Below are positions 27,027 to 37,305 of a stretch of DNA of 52,526 bases, piece by piece. The stretch is from Candidatus Thiodiazotropha sp. (ex Epidulcina cf. delphinae) (lineage in GTDB: Bacteria; Pseudomonadota; Gammaproteobacteria; Chromatiales; Chromatiaceae), in the NCBI GenBank assembly GCA_025656505.1, contig JAHXHR010000006.1, positions 1 to 52,526 of the forward strand, given 5' to 3'. The stretch's first letter is position 1; every line of letters begins with the position of its first letter. The translations under genes and the position numbers were made by a program. Below the pieces are notes generated by a model. It had not been told where the DNA came from, did not search any database, and worked only from the letters and a program-made list of their open reading frames with translations.

Positions 27027-29577
27027 TCAGTCGTTCCCGGTCGTCTGATCTACCTGCTCTTCATCCTCATCGGTGTCGAGATTCTCAATCCGTTCGATGC
27101 CGATCAATTTCTCCTGCTTATGCAGGCGAATCATGATCACCCCCTGGGTATTGCGGCCCATCTGCGAGATCTCGGCAACACGGTTGCGCACCAGCGTACC
27201 CCCATCGGTAATCATCATCACCTCACCCTCTTCGATCACTTGAACCGCGCCGACCACATTGCCGTTGCGCTCAGAGGTCTGAATCGAGATCACCCCCTGG
27301 CCGCCCCGGCCATGCACAGGATACTCGCTGATGGCTGTGCGCTTACCGTAGCCGTTCTCCGTCACGGTCAGGACATCGCCTTCGGCGGCGACGATCAGGG
27401 AGACCACCTGATGCCCGGTTTCCAGCCGAATGCCACGGACACCGCAGGCGGTACGGCCCATCGTCCGGACATTGGCTTCCGAAAAGCACACCGCCTTTCC
27501 GCTAGTGCTGAAGAGGAGGATATCCTGCTCTCCGTCGGTGACGGCGACACCGACCAACTTATCGCCTTCGCGCAGATCCACGGCGATGATGCCGTTGGCG
27601 CGCGGGCGTGAGAAGGCATCCAACGGCGTCTTCTTCACGGTCCCTGAACTGGTGGCCATGAAGACATAGCGATCCACTTCATAGTCCCGCACCGGCAGGA
27701 TGGCGTTGATCCGCTCATCCTGATCGAGGGGCAGCAGATTGACGATCGGTTTGCCGCGGGCATTGCGTCCGGCCTGGGGTAGTTCGTAGACCTTAAGCCA
27801 GTAGACCTTGCCCTGGTTCGAGAAACAGAGAATGGTATCGTGGGTGCTGGCGACAAACAGCTTATCGACGAAATCCTCATCCTTGGTGGCGGTAGCCATC
27901 TTGCCTTTGCCGCCACGATGCTGGGCCTGGTAGACACTGATCGGTTGGGCCTTCGCATAACCCGCGTGGGAGAGCGTCACCACCACATCTTCTTCAGTGA
28001 TCAGATCCTCCAGCGTGAGATCGAGTCGAGTCTGGATAATCACGGTACGACGTTCGTCACCATACTGCTCACGAATCTCCAGGAGTTCGTCACGAATCAC
28101 CTGCATCAGTCGATCCTGACTGCCGAGAATATCAAGAAGATTAGCAATTTTATCCAGTAACTCTTCGTATTCCTTGATGATTTTATCTTGCTCAAGCCCG
28201 GTAAGCCGGTGTAGGCGCAAGTCGAGGATGGCCTGTGCCTGGACCTCGGTAAGACGATAGCCCTTTTCCGTAAGACCGAAATCGACGGACAAATCCTCCG
28301 GCCTGGTGCTGGCGGCGCCGGTACGCTCCAACATGGACTCGACCGTGCCTGACTGCCAGAAACGCTCAAAGAGTCCCTTTTTCGCCTCCGCCGGACTGGC
28401 GGCCTGCTTGATCAGTCGGATCACCTCATCGATGTTGGCCAGCGCCACCGCCAGGCCCTCCAGCACATGGGCGCGGTCTCTGGCCTTGCGCAATTCAAAA
28501 AGGGTGCGACGAGTCACCACCTCGCGGCGATGGCGAATGAAAAACTCCAACAGTTGCTTGAGATTGAGCAGGCGCGGCCGGCCGTCCACCAGGGCTACCA
28601 TGTTGATGCCGAAGACACTCTGCATGGCGGTCTGCTGGAAGAGATTGTTGAGCACCACCTCGGCCACTTCACCACGGCGCAACTCGATAACGATGCGCAT
28701 GCCGTCCTTATCGGATTCGTCACGCAGTTCGGTGATCCCCTCGATGCGTTTCTCCTTCACCAGCTCGGCAATCTTTTCGATCAGGCGGGCCTTATTGATC
28801 TGGTAGGGCAACTCATTAACGATAATGGTCTGCTTGCCGCTGTTGTCATTGGTCTCCACCATCGTGCGGGCGCGCATATAGATCTTGCCGCGCCCGGTAT
28901 GATATGCCTCCCTGATACCGTTGGCGCCATTGATCAAGCCGGCGGTGGGGAAATCCGGACCGGGAAGATGGGCCATCAACTGATCGATGGCAATGGCCGG
29001 GTCGTCGATCACCGCCACGCAAGCGTCGATGACCTCGGTGAGATTGTGCGGCGGCACATTGGTCGCCATCCCCACCGCAATGCCCGCTGAACCGTTGATC
29101 AGCAGGTTGGGGTTCACGTTCCGTTTCGTCGTAGTTGACGACGAAATCCACCGTATCTTTGTCCAGGTCGTCCAGCATGGAGTAGGCGATGCGCGCCATA
29201 CGCACTTCGGTATAACGCATAGCGGCGGGAGAGTCGCCATCCACCGAACCGAAGTTACCCTGCCCGTCAATGAGCATATAACGCATGGAAAACGGCTGGG
29301 CCATACGTACGATGGTATCGTAGACCGCAGTGTCACCGTGCGGGTGGTATTTACCGATCACGTCACCGACGATGCGGGCGGACTTCTTGTAGGGCTTGTT
29401 CCAGTCATTCCCCAACTCGTTCATGGCATAGAGCACACGACGATGCACCGGCTTGAGGCCGTCGCGGACATCCGGCAATGCACGACCTACGATCACGCTC
29501 ATGGCGTAAGCGAGGTAGGATTGCTGCATCTCGTCTTCGAGATTGACGGGGAGGACTTCTTTGGCGAATTCTGTCAT
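27027..29577 (-). CDS. gyrA: DNA gyrase subunit A, reading frame interrupted
   Basis: From ATG 29577 ([12 protein letters not shown]) the first frame is intact through the quinolone region ([17 protein letters not shown]), the active-site Tyr (AAMRYTE) and [13 protein letters not shown], then shifts at the four-G run 29109-29112 (+ strand). The second frame resumes at [13 protein letters not shown] and continues to 27027. Compared with other GyrA proteins about eight residues (VMPxxxP-like) are missing between EREP and NLL, and one extra C is left, equal to a 23-nt deletion between short C-rich repeats. Otherwise the C-terminal beta-pinwheel is complete (RGGKGK motif, CTD repeats). Gyrase A is essential, so an assembly error is likely. 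Thr at the position of E. coli Ser83 is natural in some genera. Confidence 0.85.
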
Positions 29578-29709
29578 AGGTGATTGCTGTCTTTCGCTAC
29601 CGCCCAAGCCGATCCTCTAGGGCGTCAGAAAAAAAGAGCAGTGTACCATAGCCCTCTATTACTGTGTTGTATAAAAAACGTCTGAAATCCCATTTAAGAC
29701 GCTCTCAGA

Positions 29710-30774
29710 TCAACTTGCCATCAGATTTTCCATCTTTTTCCCATCCGGCGAACGCACAACCCCCCTTTCCGTGACAATCGCGTCCACCAATTCGGCCGGG
29801 GTGATGTCGAATACCGGGTTCCACACCCCAGCCCCTTGCGCGGCGACCCGTCGACCGCCATAGCAAAGCAGCTCGTCAGCGTCTCTCACCTCGATGGGGA
29901 TCTCTCTCCCCGAGGGGAGACTCATATCGATGGTGGAAGTGGGCGCCGCCACCATCACCTTGATCCCGTGGTGTTTCGCCGCCACAGCCAGGCCGTAGGT
30001 GCCGATCTTATTGGCCACGTCACCGTTGGCCGCAATCCGATCCGATCCGACGATCACCCAATCCACGCCCCCTTGCGCCATCCGGCTTGCGGCTGCGCCA
30101 TCCGCCAACAGGGTGACGGGAATCCCGTCCTGGAGCAGTTCCCACGCGGTCAGGCGCGCCCCCTGCAGCCAGGGACGGGTCTCATCGGCGAAGACCTCCC
30201 GGATCATGCCCTTCGCATATGCAGCACGGATGACGCCCAAGGCGGTCCCATAGCCGCCCGTGGCGAGTGCGCCGGCGTTACAGTGGGTGATGACGGCAGT
30301 GGTGGAGGCGATCAGCGCCGCACCCGCCTCCCCCATTTGCCGATTAGCCGCGACATCTTCACGATGGATCAACATGGCTTCCTGCAACAGCGCATCGCTG
30401 GGATCCCTCTCCTGCGATAACCGCCCGATCAGCGCCTCCATTCTGCTCAAAGCCCAGAAGAGATTCACCGCTGTAGGTCTGGACTGACGCAACTCATCAA
30501 GATCAGCCTGAATAGCGGATTGCCAACCACCGGTTGATCTCCGATAGGCGGCGACGCCTGCCAACACCACGCCATAGGCGGCGGTAATACCGATGGCGGG
30601 CGCTCCACGAACAACCATGGCATGAATCGCCCGCGCCGTTGCAGCGGCGGTCTTCAATTCGAGAAACTCGACCCGTTCGGGCAGATACCGCTGGTCAAGC
30701 AGAAAAAACCGGCCATCCCGCCAAACTATGGCGTCATCGGGTCCGGCTTGGGTGGGTATATTTGATGCATCCAT
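29710..30774 (-). CDS. mtnA: Methylthioribose-1-phosphate isomerase
   Basis: 354 residues, eIF2B-alpha-like. [31 protein letters not shown] (catalytic Cys) and [20 protein letters not shown] (catalytic Asp) are diagnostic. It isomerises MTR-1-P to methylthioribulose-1-P in methionine salvage. Other salvage genes are absent here apart from mtaD across a 460-bp gap on the opposite strand; the two probably act in one pathway. Confidence 0.92.
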   Translation of the reverse strand: MDASNIPTQAGPDDAIVWRDGRFFLLDQRYLPERVEFLELKTAAATARAIHAMVVRGAPAIGITAAYGVVLAGVAAYRRSTGGWQSAIQADLDELRQSRPTAVNLFWALSRMEALIGRLSQERDPSDALLQEAMLIHREDVAANRQMGEAGAALIASTTAVITHCNAGALATGGYGTALGVIRAAYAKGMIREVFADETRPWLQGARLTAWELLQDGIPVTLLADGAAASRMAQGGVDWVIVGSDRIAANGDVANKIGTYGLAVAAKHHGIKVMVAAPTSTIDMSLPSGREIPIEVRDADELLCYGGRRVAAQGAGVWNPVFDITPAELVDAIVTERGVVRSPDGKKMENLMAS

Positions 30775-30805
30775 CTCATGTGGTACCGTTACGGATTATT
30801 CTTTC

Positions 30806-30984
30806 AGTACTCCATCAACCTGATAACTTAGGGTGCAGCCAGTCAGGAAGCGGCTATCTGCGTTGTTGTGCTCCCTTGAATTAGCGACGGCTAGTCCTGC
30901 GGTCGCACGCCTAGCAGCTAGCCGCTTCCCGGCCGGCCCAAAGGGGGCGCACTGCATCCTAAGTTATCAGATTGACGGAGTACT
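30806..30984. repeat. TA-bordered palindromic element, family 7
   Basis: 179 bp beginning and ending AGTACT. Terminal repeats are CTCCATCAACCTGATAACTT and AAGTTATCAGATTGACGGAG with a few mismatches, extended by AGGGTGCAG/CTGCATCCT. The core has short inverted pairs around GCGGCTA/TAGCCGC. It abuts element family 2 copy 2. Confidence 0.8.
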
Positions 30985-31150
30985 AGGGGGCGTTCTCAAT
31001 CATCGTTCGCGGCGTGATTCCGGCCCTTTTCCGCGCTGGCGGCGTTGCGATTCGTTGCAATAGAATGACTATTGCGCCTCATCGCGCCTTGCCGGCACGA
31101 AAAATGACTCAGAATCACGCTCACTCAGGTAATTGAGAACGCCCCCTAGT
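30982..31150. repeat. CTAG-bordered palindromic element, family 2 copy 2
   Basis: 169 bp with terminal repeats CTAGGGGGCGTTCTCAAT and ATTGAGAACGCCCCCTAG, both perfect. The interior is identical to 9202-9370 over its whole length as far as I can compare. It sits tandem to family 7; their borders overlap in TACTAG. Confidence 0.88.
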
Positions 31151-31234
31151 GTCGCATATTGTTTGACGATTAATAAGAGAGAATCAACCCGCCCTGAACC
31201 CACGGATTCGGGGTAAACATTAAAAAGGCCGGCG

Positions 31235-32566
31235 ATGCCAGAACAAGTCGATCAACTCATTCATGCCGAATGGATCATCCCGGTAGTCCCGGAAAACCAG
31301 GTTCTGGATAGCCATTCACTGGCTGTCAAAGGCGGGCGAATAGAGGCCATCCTGCCGACGGCGCAGGCGAAATCCAGATACCAGGCGGTTCATGAGACCC
31401 CCTTACCGGGTCAGGCGCTGATGCCGGGACTGATCAATGCCCACACCCATGCGGCCATGGCGTTGCTCAGAGGACTGGCTGACGATCTGCCCCTGATGAC
31501 CTGGCTCAACGAGCACATCTGGCCGGCTGAAGCCAAATGGATCAGCGAAGAGTTCATCCATGACGGCACCCAACTGGCGATGGCAGAGATGCTCCTCAGC
31601 GGCACCACCTGCTTCAATGACATGTATTTCTTTCCCGATATCACGGGCCGGGCCGCAGATAGCGCAGGCATCCGTAGCGTGCTCGGCCTGATCGCCATCG
31701 ACTTCCCCTCCGCCTGGGCCTGTGACGGTGATGATTACCTGCACAAAGGCTTGCAGGTGCATGATCAGTTTCGCGCCAATCCGTTGATCCATACAGCCTT
31801 CGCCCCCCATGCCCCCTATTCCGTGGGCAATCCGGTGCTGGAGCGTATTCGGGTGCTGGCGGACGAGCTTGAGATACCCATTCACATGCATGTTCATGAG
31901 ACCCATGATGAAATCGTACAGGGGTTGCAACACCATGACACCCGACCCATGTCGCGCTTGCACGCCCTCGGACTTCTGTCACCTTCGCTGGCAGCGGTAC
32001 ACATGACCCACCTGGAGCAGCAGGAGATCGAGATCTTCGCCGCCAGTGGCGCGCATGTCGTCCACTGCCCTGAATCCAACCTGAAACTCGCCAGCGGATT
32101 CTGCCCGGTCAGCGAGTTGCTGGAGGCGGACATCAATGTGGCCCTCGGCACGGACGGGGCCGCCAGCAACAACGACCTGGACATGTTCAGCGAGATGCGC
32201 ACCGCCGCCTTGCTGGCCAAGGGTGTCGGCGGAAACGCCAGCGCTCTGCCGGCCGCCGGGGCGCTCTCCATGGCGACCATCAACGGCGCCAGGGCGCTGG
32301 GCCTTCATCAGGAGACAGGATCCCTGGAATCCGGCAAATCGGCTGATATGATTGCCGTGGATTTGAACCGGGTGCATACCCAGCCGGTCTACCATCCCAT
32401 TTCGCAATTGGTCTATGCGGCAGGGCGGGAACAGGTCACTCATGTCTGGGTGGCAGGCCGCCTGTTGGTCAGCGATGGCGCCCTCACCACCCTGGATGTC
32501 GCCAAGTTGAATGCCCGCGCCTCGCATTGGGGGGAACGCATCCTGGCAGCGGATGTCCATACCTGA
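31235..32566 (+). CDS. mtaD: 5-methylthioadenosine/S-adenosylhomocysteine deaminase (TRZ/ATZ amidohydrolase)
   Basis: 443 residues. Metal site [13 protein letters not shown], and the terminal Asp in [12 protein letters not shown] identify the amidohydrolase superfamily, TRZ/ATZ branch. It deaminates MTA, SAH or adenosine to inosine derivatives in the same salvage route as mtnA. It lies upstream of ubiG on the same strand, 47 bp apart, an order seen in many gammaproteobacteria. Specificity among MTA, SAH and guanine cannot be fixed from sequence. Confidence 0.85.
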   Translation: MPEQVDQLIHAEWIIPVVPENQVLDSHSLAVKGGRIEAILPTAQAKSRYQAVHETPLPGQALMPGLINAHTHAAMALLRGLADDLPLMTWLNEHIWPAEAKWISEEFIHDGTQLAMAEMLLSGTTCFNDMYFFPDITGRAADSAGIRSVLGLIAIDFPSAWACDGDDYLHKGLQVHDQFRANPLIHTAFAPHAPYSVGNPVLERIRVLADELEIPIHMHVHETHDEIVQGLQHHDTRPMSRLHALGLLSPSLAAVHMTHLEQQEIEIFAASGAHVVHCPESNLKLASGFCPVSELLEADINVALGTDGAASNNDLDMFSEMRTAALLAKGVGGNASALPAAGALSMATINGARALGLHQETGSLESGKSADMIAVDLNRVHTQPVYHPISQLVYAAGREQVTHVWVAGRLLVSDGALTTLDVAKLNARASHWGERILAADVHT

Positions 32567-32613
32567 ACAAGACAATCCCTCTCGCAAAGACGCGAAGATC
32601 GCCAAGCAATCAA

Positions 32614-33324
32614 ATGAATCAGCAACAGATCAATGTCGATCATGCGGAGATAAACAAGTTCGAAGAGCTTGCGTCCCGCTGGTGGGATCCTCACAGCGAG
32701 TTCAAACCGCTGCATGAGATCAATCCTCTCCGATTGGATTACATTCAGCGGTTTACCCCGTTAGACGGTAAAAAGATCCTCGACGTGGGGTGTGGCGGCG
32801 GCATTCTCTCTGAGAGTATGGCTGCTTGCGGGGCCCAGGTAACCGGCATCGATATGGGAGAGGCACCGCTTCAGGTGGCCAGATTGCATCTATTGGAATC
32901 CGGCCTGAAGGTCAAGTACGAACGCATCCCGGTAGAGCGCCTTGCGGATGAGCAACCCGCCTCCTTCGACCTGGTGACCTGTATGGAGATGTTGGAACAT
33001 GTGCCTGACCCGGCTTCAGTGGTTAGGGCCTGTTCCAGAATCGTGAAACCCGGAGGCCGTCTCTTTCTCTCCACCATCAATCGCAACCCCAGGTCATACC
33101 TGTTTGCCGTCATAGGGGCTGAATACCTATTGAAACTCCTGCCCAAAGGCACCCACGACTACGCCAAATTCATCCGCCCCTCGGAACTCTACACCTGGAT
33201 TCGGGAGGCAGGCCTCATTAGCTGCGATATGACCGGACTGAGCTATAACCCACTCACCCAAGCCTACAAGCTGGGTGATGACGTGGCTGTCAATTATATG
33301 ATCGCAAGCGAAAAACAGGGCTGA
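32614..33324 (+). CDS. ubiG: Ubiquinone biosynthesis O-methyltransferase UbiG
   Basis: 236 residues from ATG 32614 ([13 protein letters not shown]), close to the 240 of E. coli. [16 protein letters not shown] motif [13 protein letters not shown], and [15 protein letters not shown] are characteristic. It carries out both O-methylations of ubiquinone synthesis. An upstream in-frame extension is rejected because it encodes junk with a GCAAAGACGC repeat. Confidence 0.93.
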   Translation: MNQQQINVDHAEINKFEELASRWWDPHSEFKPLHEINPLRLDYIQRFTPLDGKKILDVGCGGGILSESMAACGAQVTGIDMGEAPLQVARLHLLESGLKVKYERIPVERLADEQPASFDLVTCMEMLEHVPDPASVVRACSRIVKPGGRLFLSTINRNPRSYLFAVIGAEYLLKLLPKGTHDYAKFIRPSELYTWIREAGLISCDMTGLSYNPLTQAYKLGDDVAVNYMIASEKQG

Positions 33325-33360
33325 GCCGGGCAAATACCGGTCAGATCGTATATGGCATGA

Positions 33361-33635
33361 CTAGCCCGCATTTCTCACCAAGCGGACCGGATGAACGGGT
33401 AACATGATGAAATTTAACCAACTTAGCTTCGGAAAATGATGGTAGTACGTTTACACCTTGTCCTATTTGGTTTTTGGAACAAGTCAGCTTCGCACCCCAA
33501 GGGCACTTCCTGCGGGGCGAATCTTGGACGATTAGCCTTGAACCATAGCAACGGCTATGCTTCGGCGGCTAATCGTCCAACCTTCTTCGCCGGCTTGCCC
33601 AAAAAATCCAAATCCTGGTGAAAAATGCGGGCTAG
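33361..33635. repeat. CTAG-bordered palindromic element, family 3 copy 1
   Basis: 275 bp from CTAG to CTAG. Ends are CTAGCCCGCATTTCTCACCA and TGGTGAAAAATGCGGGCTAG. An inner perfect stem GGACGATTAGCC/GGCTAATCGTCC lies near the centre. It is highly similar to 49221-49495. The start codon of gph (33625) lies inside its right terminal repeat. Confidence 0.88.
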
Positions 33636-34287
33636 GTACGCTAGCGAGTGTGTTCTGTTCGATCTCGACGGCACCTTTGCCGACACCGCCCCTGACCTGC
33701 ATTTTGCCCTCAATCAGCTACTGGCAAAGCACGGCCGGCAACCCATCTCATATCAACAGCTTCGCCCTGCGGTTTCCCACGGTAGCCGAGCCATGTTAAA
33801 GGTCGGCTTCGGCATCGGACATGACGATCCCCGGTTTAGCCGGCTGCAGAAGGATTTTCTGGATATCTACCTGAAAAATATCGCAGTGCATACGAAACCC
33901 TTCGACGGCATGATGGAGTTGATCGAAAGACTGGAGCAGCGCACGATTCACTGGGGAGTGGTCACCAACAAACCCGCCTGGCTGACCGATCCGCTGATGC
34001 GTCAATTGGGTATCTACCAAAGGGCCAGCGCCATTGTCAGCGGAGACACCACCCCGTATGCCAAACCGCATCCTGAGCCGGTCCGCCACGCCTGCCGGCT
34101 GGCCGGCGCCGATCCCGCCCGCTCACTCTATGTAGGAGACGCCATACAGGATATCCAGGCCGGCCGCAATGCAGGCGCAAAGACCTTGGTTGCACTGTTC
34201 GGTTACCTTTCCGACGACGACGAACCGTCCGAGTGGGAGGCGGACGGTCTGATCAACCACCCATTGGAAATTCTCCAATGGCTCTGA
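33625..34287 (+). CDS. gph: Phosphoglycolate phosphatase (HAD superfamily)
   Basis: 220 residues. HAD motif I FDLDGTFADTAP, motif II VVTNKP and motif IV YVGDAIQDIQAGRNAG. It dephosphorylates phosphoglycolate, from DNA repair or from Rubisco oxygenation. The only usable start is ATG 33625 in the right terminal repeat of element family 3; between it and the conserved ECVLFDLDG there is no other start codon. The first eight residues (MRARYASE) therefore come partly from the inserted element. GGTG five bases upstream may serve as the ribosome site, also within the element. The ubiG-gph order is conserved in gammaproteobacteria. Confidence 0.9.
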   Translation: MRARYASECVLFDLDGTFADTAPDLHFALNQLLAKHGRQPISYQQLRPAVSHGSRAMLKVGFGIGHDDPRFSRLQKDFLDIYLKNIAVHTKPFDGMMELIERLEQRTIHWGVVTNKPAWLTDPLMRQLGIYQRASAIVSGDTTPYAKPHPEPVRHACRLAGADPARSLYVGDAIQDIQAGRNAGAKTLVALFGYLSDDDEPSEWEADGLINHPLEILQWL

Positions 34288-34409
34288 CCCGGACGTTTCA
34301 CCCAGCCATCAGTTCGGTATTTTTCCAGCCGATCGAGTCAAACCAGGGCGACATAGGAACAAAAGTCCTAAATGGGTGATTTTTCAACTCGCCCACCCAT
34401 GTTCCCGGC
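34288..34409. other. Convergent intergenic gap after gph
   Basis: No gene. The start (CCCGGACGTTTCACCC) resembles the end of palindromic element family 5, and AAATGGGTGATTTTT lies near 34368; this may be a decayed copy. Confidence 0.3.
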
Positions 34410-34448
34410 AAAAAAACAATGGGGGCGACCCACCTGCCGCGGGTCGCC
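34410..34448 (-). terminator. Intrinsic terminator of the amidase gene
   Basis: On the minus strand the stem GGCGACCC/GGGTCGCC (34441-34448 with 34424-34431) is followed by CCCATTG and seven T. It lies 19 bases after the amidase stop. Confidence 0.75.
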
Positions 34449-34466
34449 TCCCTGCTCCGGGAATGG

Positions 34467-36017
34467 CTACATATCGGGTGACGGCGGCTGAGGCGCCACC
34501 TCTTCTATGGCCAAAGCAATTGCCAGCAGCCTCCGGTCGCTACCTACCGGACCGTCCAACTCCAGACCGACGGGCAGCTTCTCCTTGGTCAAGGCAACCG
34601 GTAGAGAGATACTAGGGATCCCGGCGATGGAACTGGGGTCCGTATTCTGAATATAGGTCTCCACCAAGGGTAAATCCCGGCCGTTCAGATGCACCGTACT
34701 CTCATTGCCGATCTTGGCCGCAGGCAAGATAGTGGTCGGGATCAGAATGGCCTCCACGTCGTTGATGGCGAAGTACTGGGCATAGTTCCACTGCAACGCA
34801 GGACGATAGATATTCATGGCGGCATCGTAGTACTGAGGAAGCAGGCCGGCGTCCATCAGATAGAGGGCGGAAAACATCAACTCCTGCACCCCGGGACTGG
34901 CCACCTGGCTTGCCAGCGCAGTGTAATCGATCCCGGCATTCTGATCCGACAGATACTGATTGATCCCGAAAATGGACTCGTAAAGCATAATGGGAAAACT
35001 GGAAGCCGCCACCAGAGCCCCGACATCCGGGATATCGGCCTCTACCAAGACCACTCCGGCCTGCTCCAGCCGGTGAAGAACCTTGCCGATCTCCTTATCC
35101 ACATCGGGATGAAGGTTCTCGTAGAAGTATTGGCGGGGTACACCCAAGCGTAATCCGTCCAATTCCGCTGCTTGTAGCTCCAAATCACCCCCGGTCAGCA
35201 CTGCGTCGATCAACGCCGCATCCCCCACGCTTCGAGTCATGGGACCGGAAGTACTGCGCGTCTCGGAGAGCTTGATTATGCCCTCGTGGGAATAGCGCCC
35301 CTTGGTGGGACGAAAGCCCACGATCCCACATAGAGCTGCGGGAATGCGGACCGAACCGCCGGTATCCGTACCGATCCCCACCGGGGCCATGCGCCCGCCA
35401 ACGGCCATCGCATTGCCCCCGCTGCTACCACCGGGAATCCGGGTTTTACCGTAAGGATTGCCCACCGTGCCGAAGGTCGGGTTGTTACTGGTCACGCCGC
35501 CGGCCAACTCGTGCAGATTCACCTTACCCATGATAACGGCTCCGGCATCGCGCAAAGTCTGTACCACTGCGGCATCACTCACCGGCTGGTTGTAGGCGAG
35601 GGCCGGCGTACCGCCCGTGGTGGGCATATCGAAGGTATTCACGTTGTCTTTGATAACGATGGGCAATCCGTGCAACGGACCTACCGGCACCCCTGAAGCC
35701 CGGATCTGATCCGACTCCACCGCAGCCGCCCTCACCTGTACAGGATCAAGATGGATAAAGGCGTTGTAGTCCTCATATTGGGCGGCCCGGCCCAGCAGCA
35801 CGTCGACATAGCGTACAGCCGTCAATCCACCACCCTCCAATACCTGTAATGCCTCCTTCGCAGTGAACTCCAAGATCTCCCCGTCGGTGAAACTGCCGCT
35901 ATCGGCACGAGCGTCGTGGTAAAGAGACAGCGCCGGTGGAAATAGTCCGAGCATGAGCGCCAGGAATCCGAATGCAGAAAATATTCGTCTAGCTTGTTTG
36001 TGTTTGTTTTTCTTCAT
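34467..36017 (-). CDS. Secreted amidase (amidase signature family)
   Basis: 516 residues from ATG 36017, chosen because AAGGA lies seven to eight bases upstream. A Sec signal peptide is visible (FSAFGFLALMLGLFPPALS, then HDARADS), unusual for this mostly cytoplasmic family. The Ser-cisSer-Lys triad is present: Lys123 (PIVIKDNV), Ser198/199 (GGSSGGNA) and nucleophile Ser222 (GTDTGGSVRIP). Homologues hydrolyse amides such as indoleacetamide, peptide amides or N-acyl compounds; the substrate cannot be inferred. It stands alone, convergent with gph, and ends in its own terminator. Confidence 0.8.
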   Translation of the reverse strand: MKKNKHKQARRIFSAFGFLALMLGLFPPALSLYHDARADSGSFTDGEILEFTAKEALQVLEGGGLTAVRYVDVLLGRAAQYEDYNAFIHLDPVQVRAAAVESDQIRASGVPVGPLHGLPIVIKDNVNTFDMPTTGGTPALAYNQPVSDAAVVQTLRDAGAVIMGKVNLHELAGGVTSNNPTFGTVGNPYGKTRIPGGSSGGNAMAVGGRMAPVGIGTDTGGSVRIPAALCGIVGFRPTKGRYSHEGIIKLSETRSTSGPMTRSVGDAALIDAVLTGGDLELQAAELDGLRLGVPRQYFYENLHPDVDKEIGKVLHRLEQAGVVLVEADIPDVGALVAASSFPIMLYESIFGINQYLSDQNAGIDYTALASQVASPGVQELMFSALYLMDAGLLPQYYDAAMNIYRPALQWNYAQYFAINDVEAILIPTTILPAAKIGNESTVHLNGRDLPLVETYIQNTDPSSIAGIPSISLPVALTKEKLPVGLELDGPVGSDRRLLAIALAIEEVAPQPPSPDM

Positions 36018-36519
36018 CACAATATCCTTCATTTCAGAGTGCCATAAAATGTAATACATCCAAAGGCATAGAGAGCGAGGCACCGCCAGAGTGCGACGAG
36101 TTCGTTCAGGACTTGCTACTCTGCCGGTGACGAAGATTCACCGCAGAGATAACGCTGAGTCGGTTGATTTAAGAACGGTCATCAGATTGCCGTAATCGTG
36201 ACAATATGGCAATGGTTTGAGTGGGTATCTGCGTTAGTCTGTTGTTTAATTGTGATCAGGACTACCGCAAATTGCACATCGTTTGTCAGGCGCCTGCGAA
36301 AGCGGTTACCATAAGAATATTCAAGGACATGACGAAAAGGATTTTTATGAAATCGACCCGGGAATGGTATAAACGCCGGAATTTCTTCTCCACACCTCAG
36401 CGGATCAGCCGTCGACACCGCGGGTGACCGCCTATCCATCCAGACAAAGACTGACGCAAGAACCAAGGATGGCCTTCAAAAGGAACCTGAGCCCCTGGTT
36501 CGACCGCCAGCGCAGCGAT
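36018..36519. other. Intergenic region upstream of the amidase and effector remnant
   Basis: No intact gene. A 26-codon frame at about 36348 (MKSTREWYKRRN...) encodes nothing recognisable. The sequence up to 36519 looks like decayed coding DNA with shifting frames. Confidence 0.4.
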
Positions 36520-37205
36520 GAGCGAAACGCTGGTGTCGCTGTTCCTGTTATTGCTGCTGGGTCTCGGCGGCGTGCAGACTGCTCTACGACGCCACCTTCG
36601 AGGCCGCCCGCGCCGGCCTCGACGTGCGGAACAAGGGCTTCACCAAGATCGAGATCATCAACCCCACCATCGAAGCCTTCGACGAGTTCGGCCGCGACCT
36701 CTACGATCCCCAGACCGACGAGATGCACTTCGGCATCCCCAACGGCTACCTGCGCCGGCGCAACCGTGATGTCGGCAGCAGCGGGGTCAACATCCAGGAC
36801 GCCATCGGCCGCCATGGCGGGGGGGCCTCTCCGCCAACCGGGTCGAGCAGGGGCTTCTCAGCGCCCATGCCGATATCGGCGGCGGCTATAACCGCAACGA
36901 CCGGGATGTCACACAGCACGGCGATCTCTCCGATATCACCTTGCAGTGGATGTTCAACCAGGCGGAAGATGCGGGCGTGGAGATGGGCGAGTTGAGTGCC
37001 GAGCACAGAACCATCAGCAACCCGACACTTCATGACTCCGGCGGCCACTTCGACCGCCGGATCCGCTACCCCAACGACCCTGCCTGCCATGAACAGCAGC
37101 AACAGAACCTGCTGAATCCGCAGCGCGCCGTCGGTCTACCAACGGGATGACCCGCTCTATCCGCAGTTGGGCGCCTATGTCGACACAGCACTGCACAGGA
37201 GGGGA
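36520..37205 (+). pseudogene. Remnant of a lipoprotein plus DUF2235 (Tle1-like phospholipase effector)
   Basis: The reading frame changes at least three times. From 36520 a leader MSETLVSLFLLLLLGLGG is followed, one base off, by CRLLYDATFEAARAGL and FTKIEIINPTIEAFDEFGRDL, which looks like a small lipoprotein. After a seven-G run near 36817 the frame moves to LLSAHADIGGGY, LSDITLQWMFNQAEDAG and NPTLHDSGGHFDRR, which match the DUF2235 C-terminal pattern (AH-DIGGGY, L-DI-L-WM, HDS). A last shift gives PSVYQRDDPLYPQLGAYVDT. DUF2235 proteins include type VI secretion Tle1 phospholipases. The catalytic GxSxG region is absent. Family assignment is by motif memory. Confidence 0.5.
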
Positions 37206-37305
37206 TATCGGGCACCGTGGATATGATGACCTATGACAATTGGCTGAACCGGAACAGGGGGGGGTCGATGTACCGCATTAATTTCAACATGAATGGAAGA
37301 AACCG

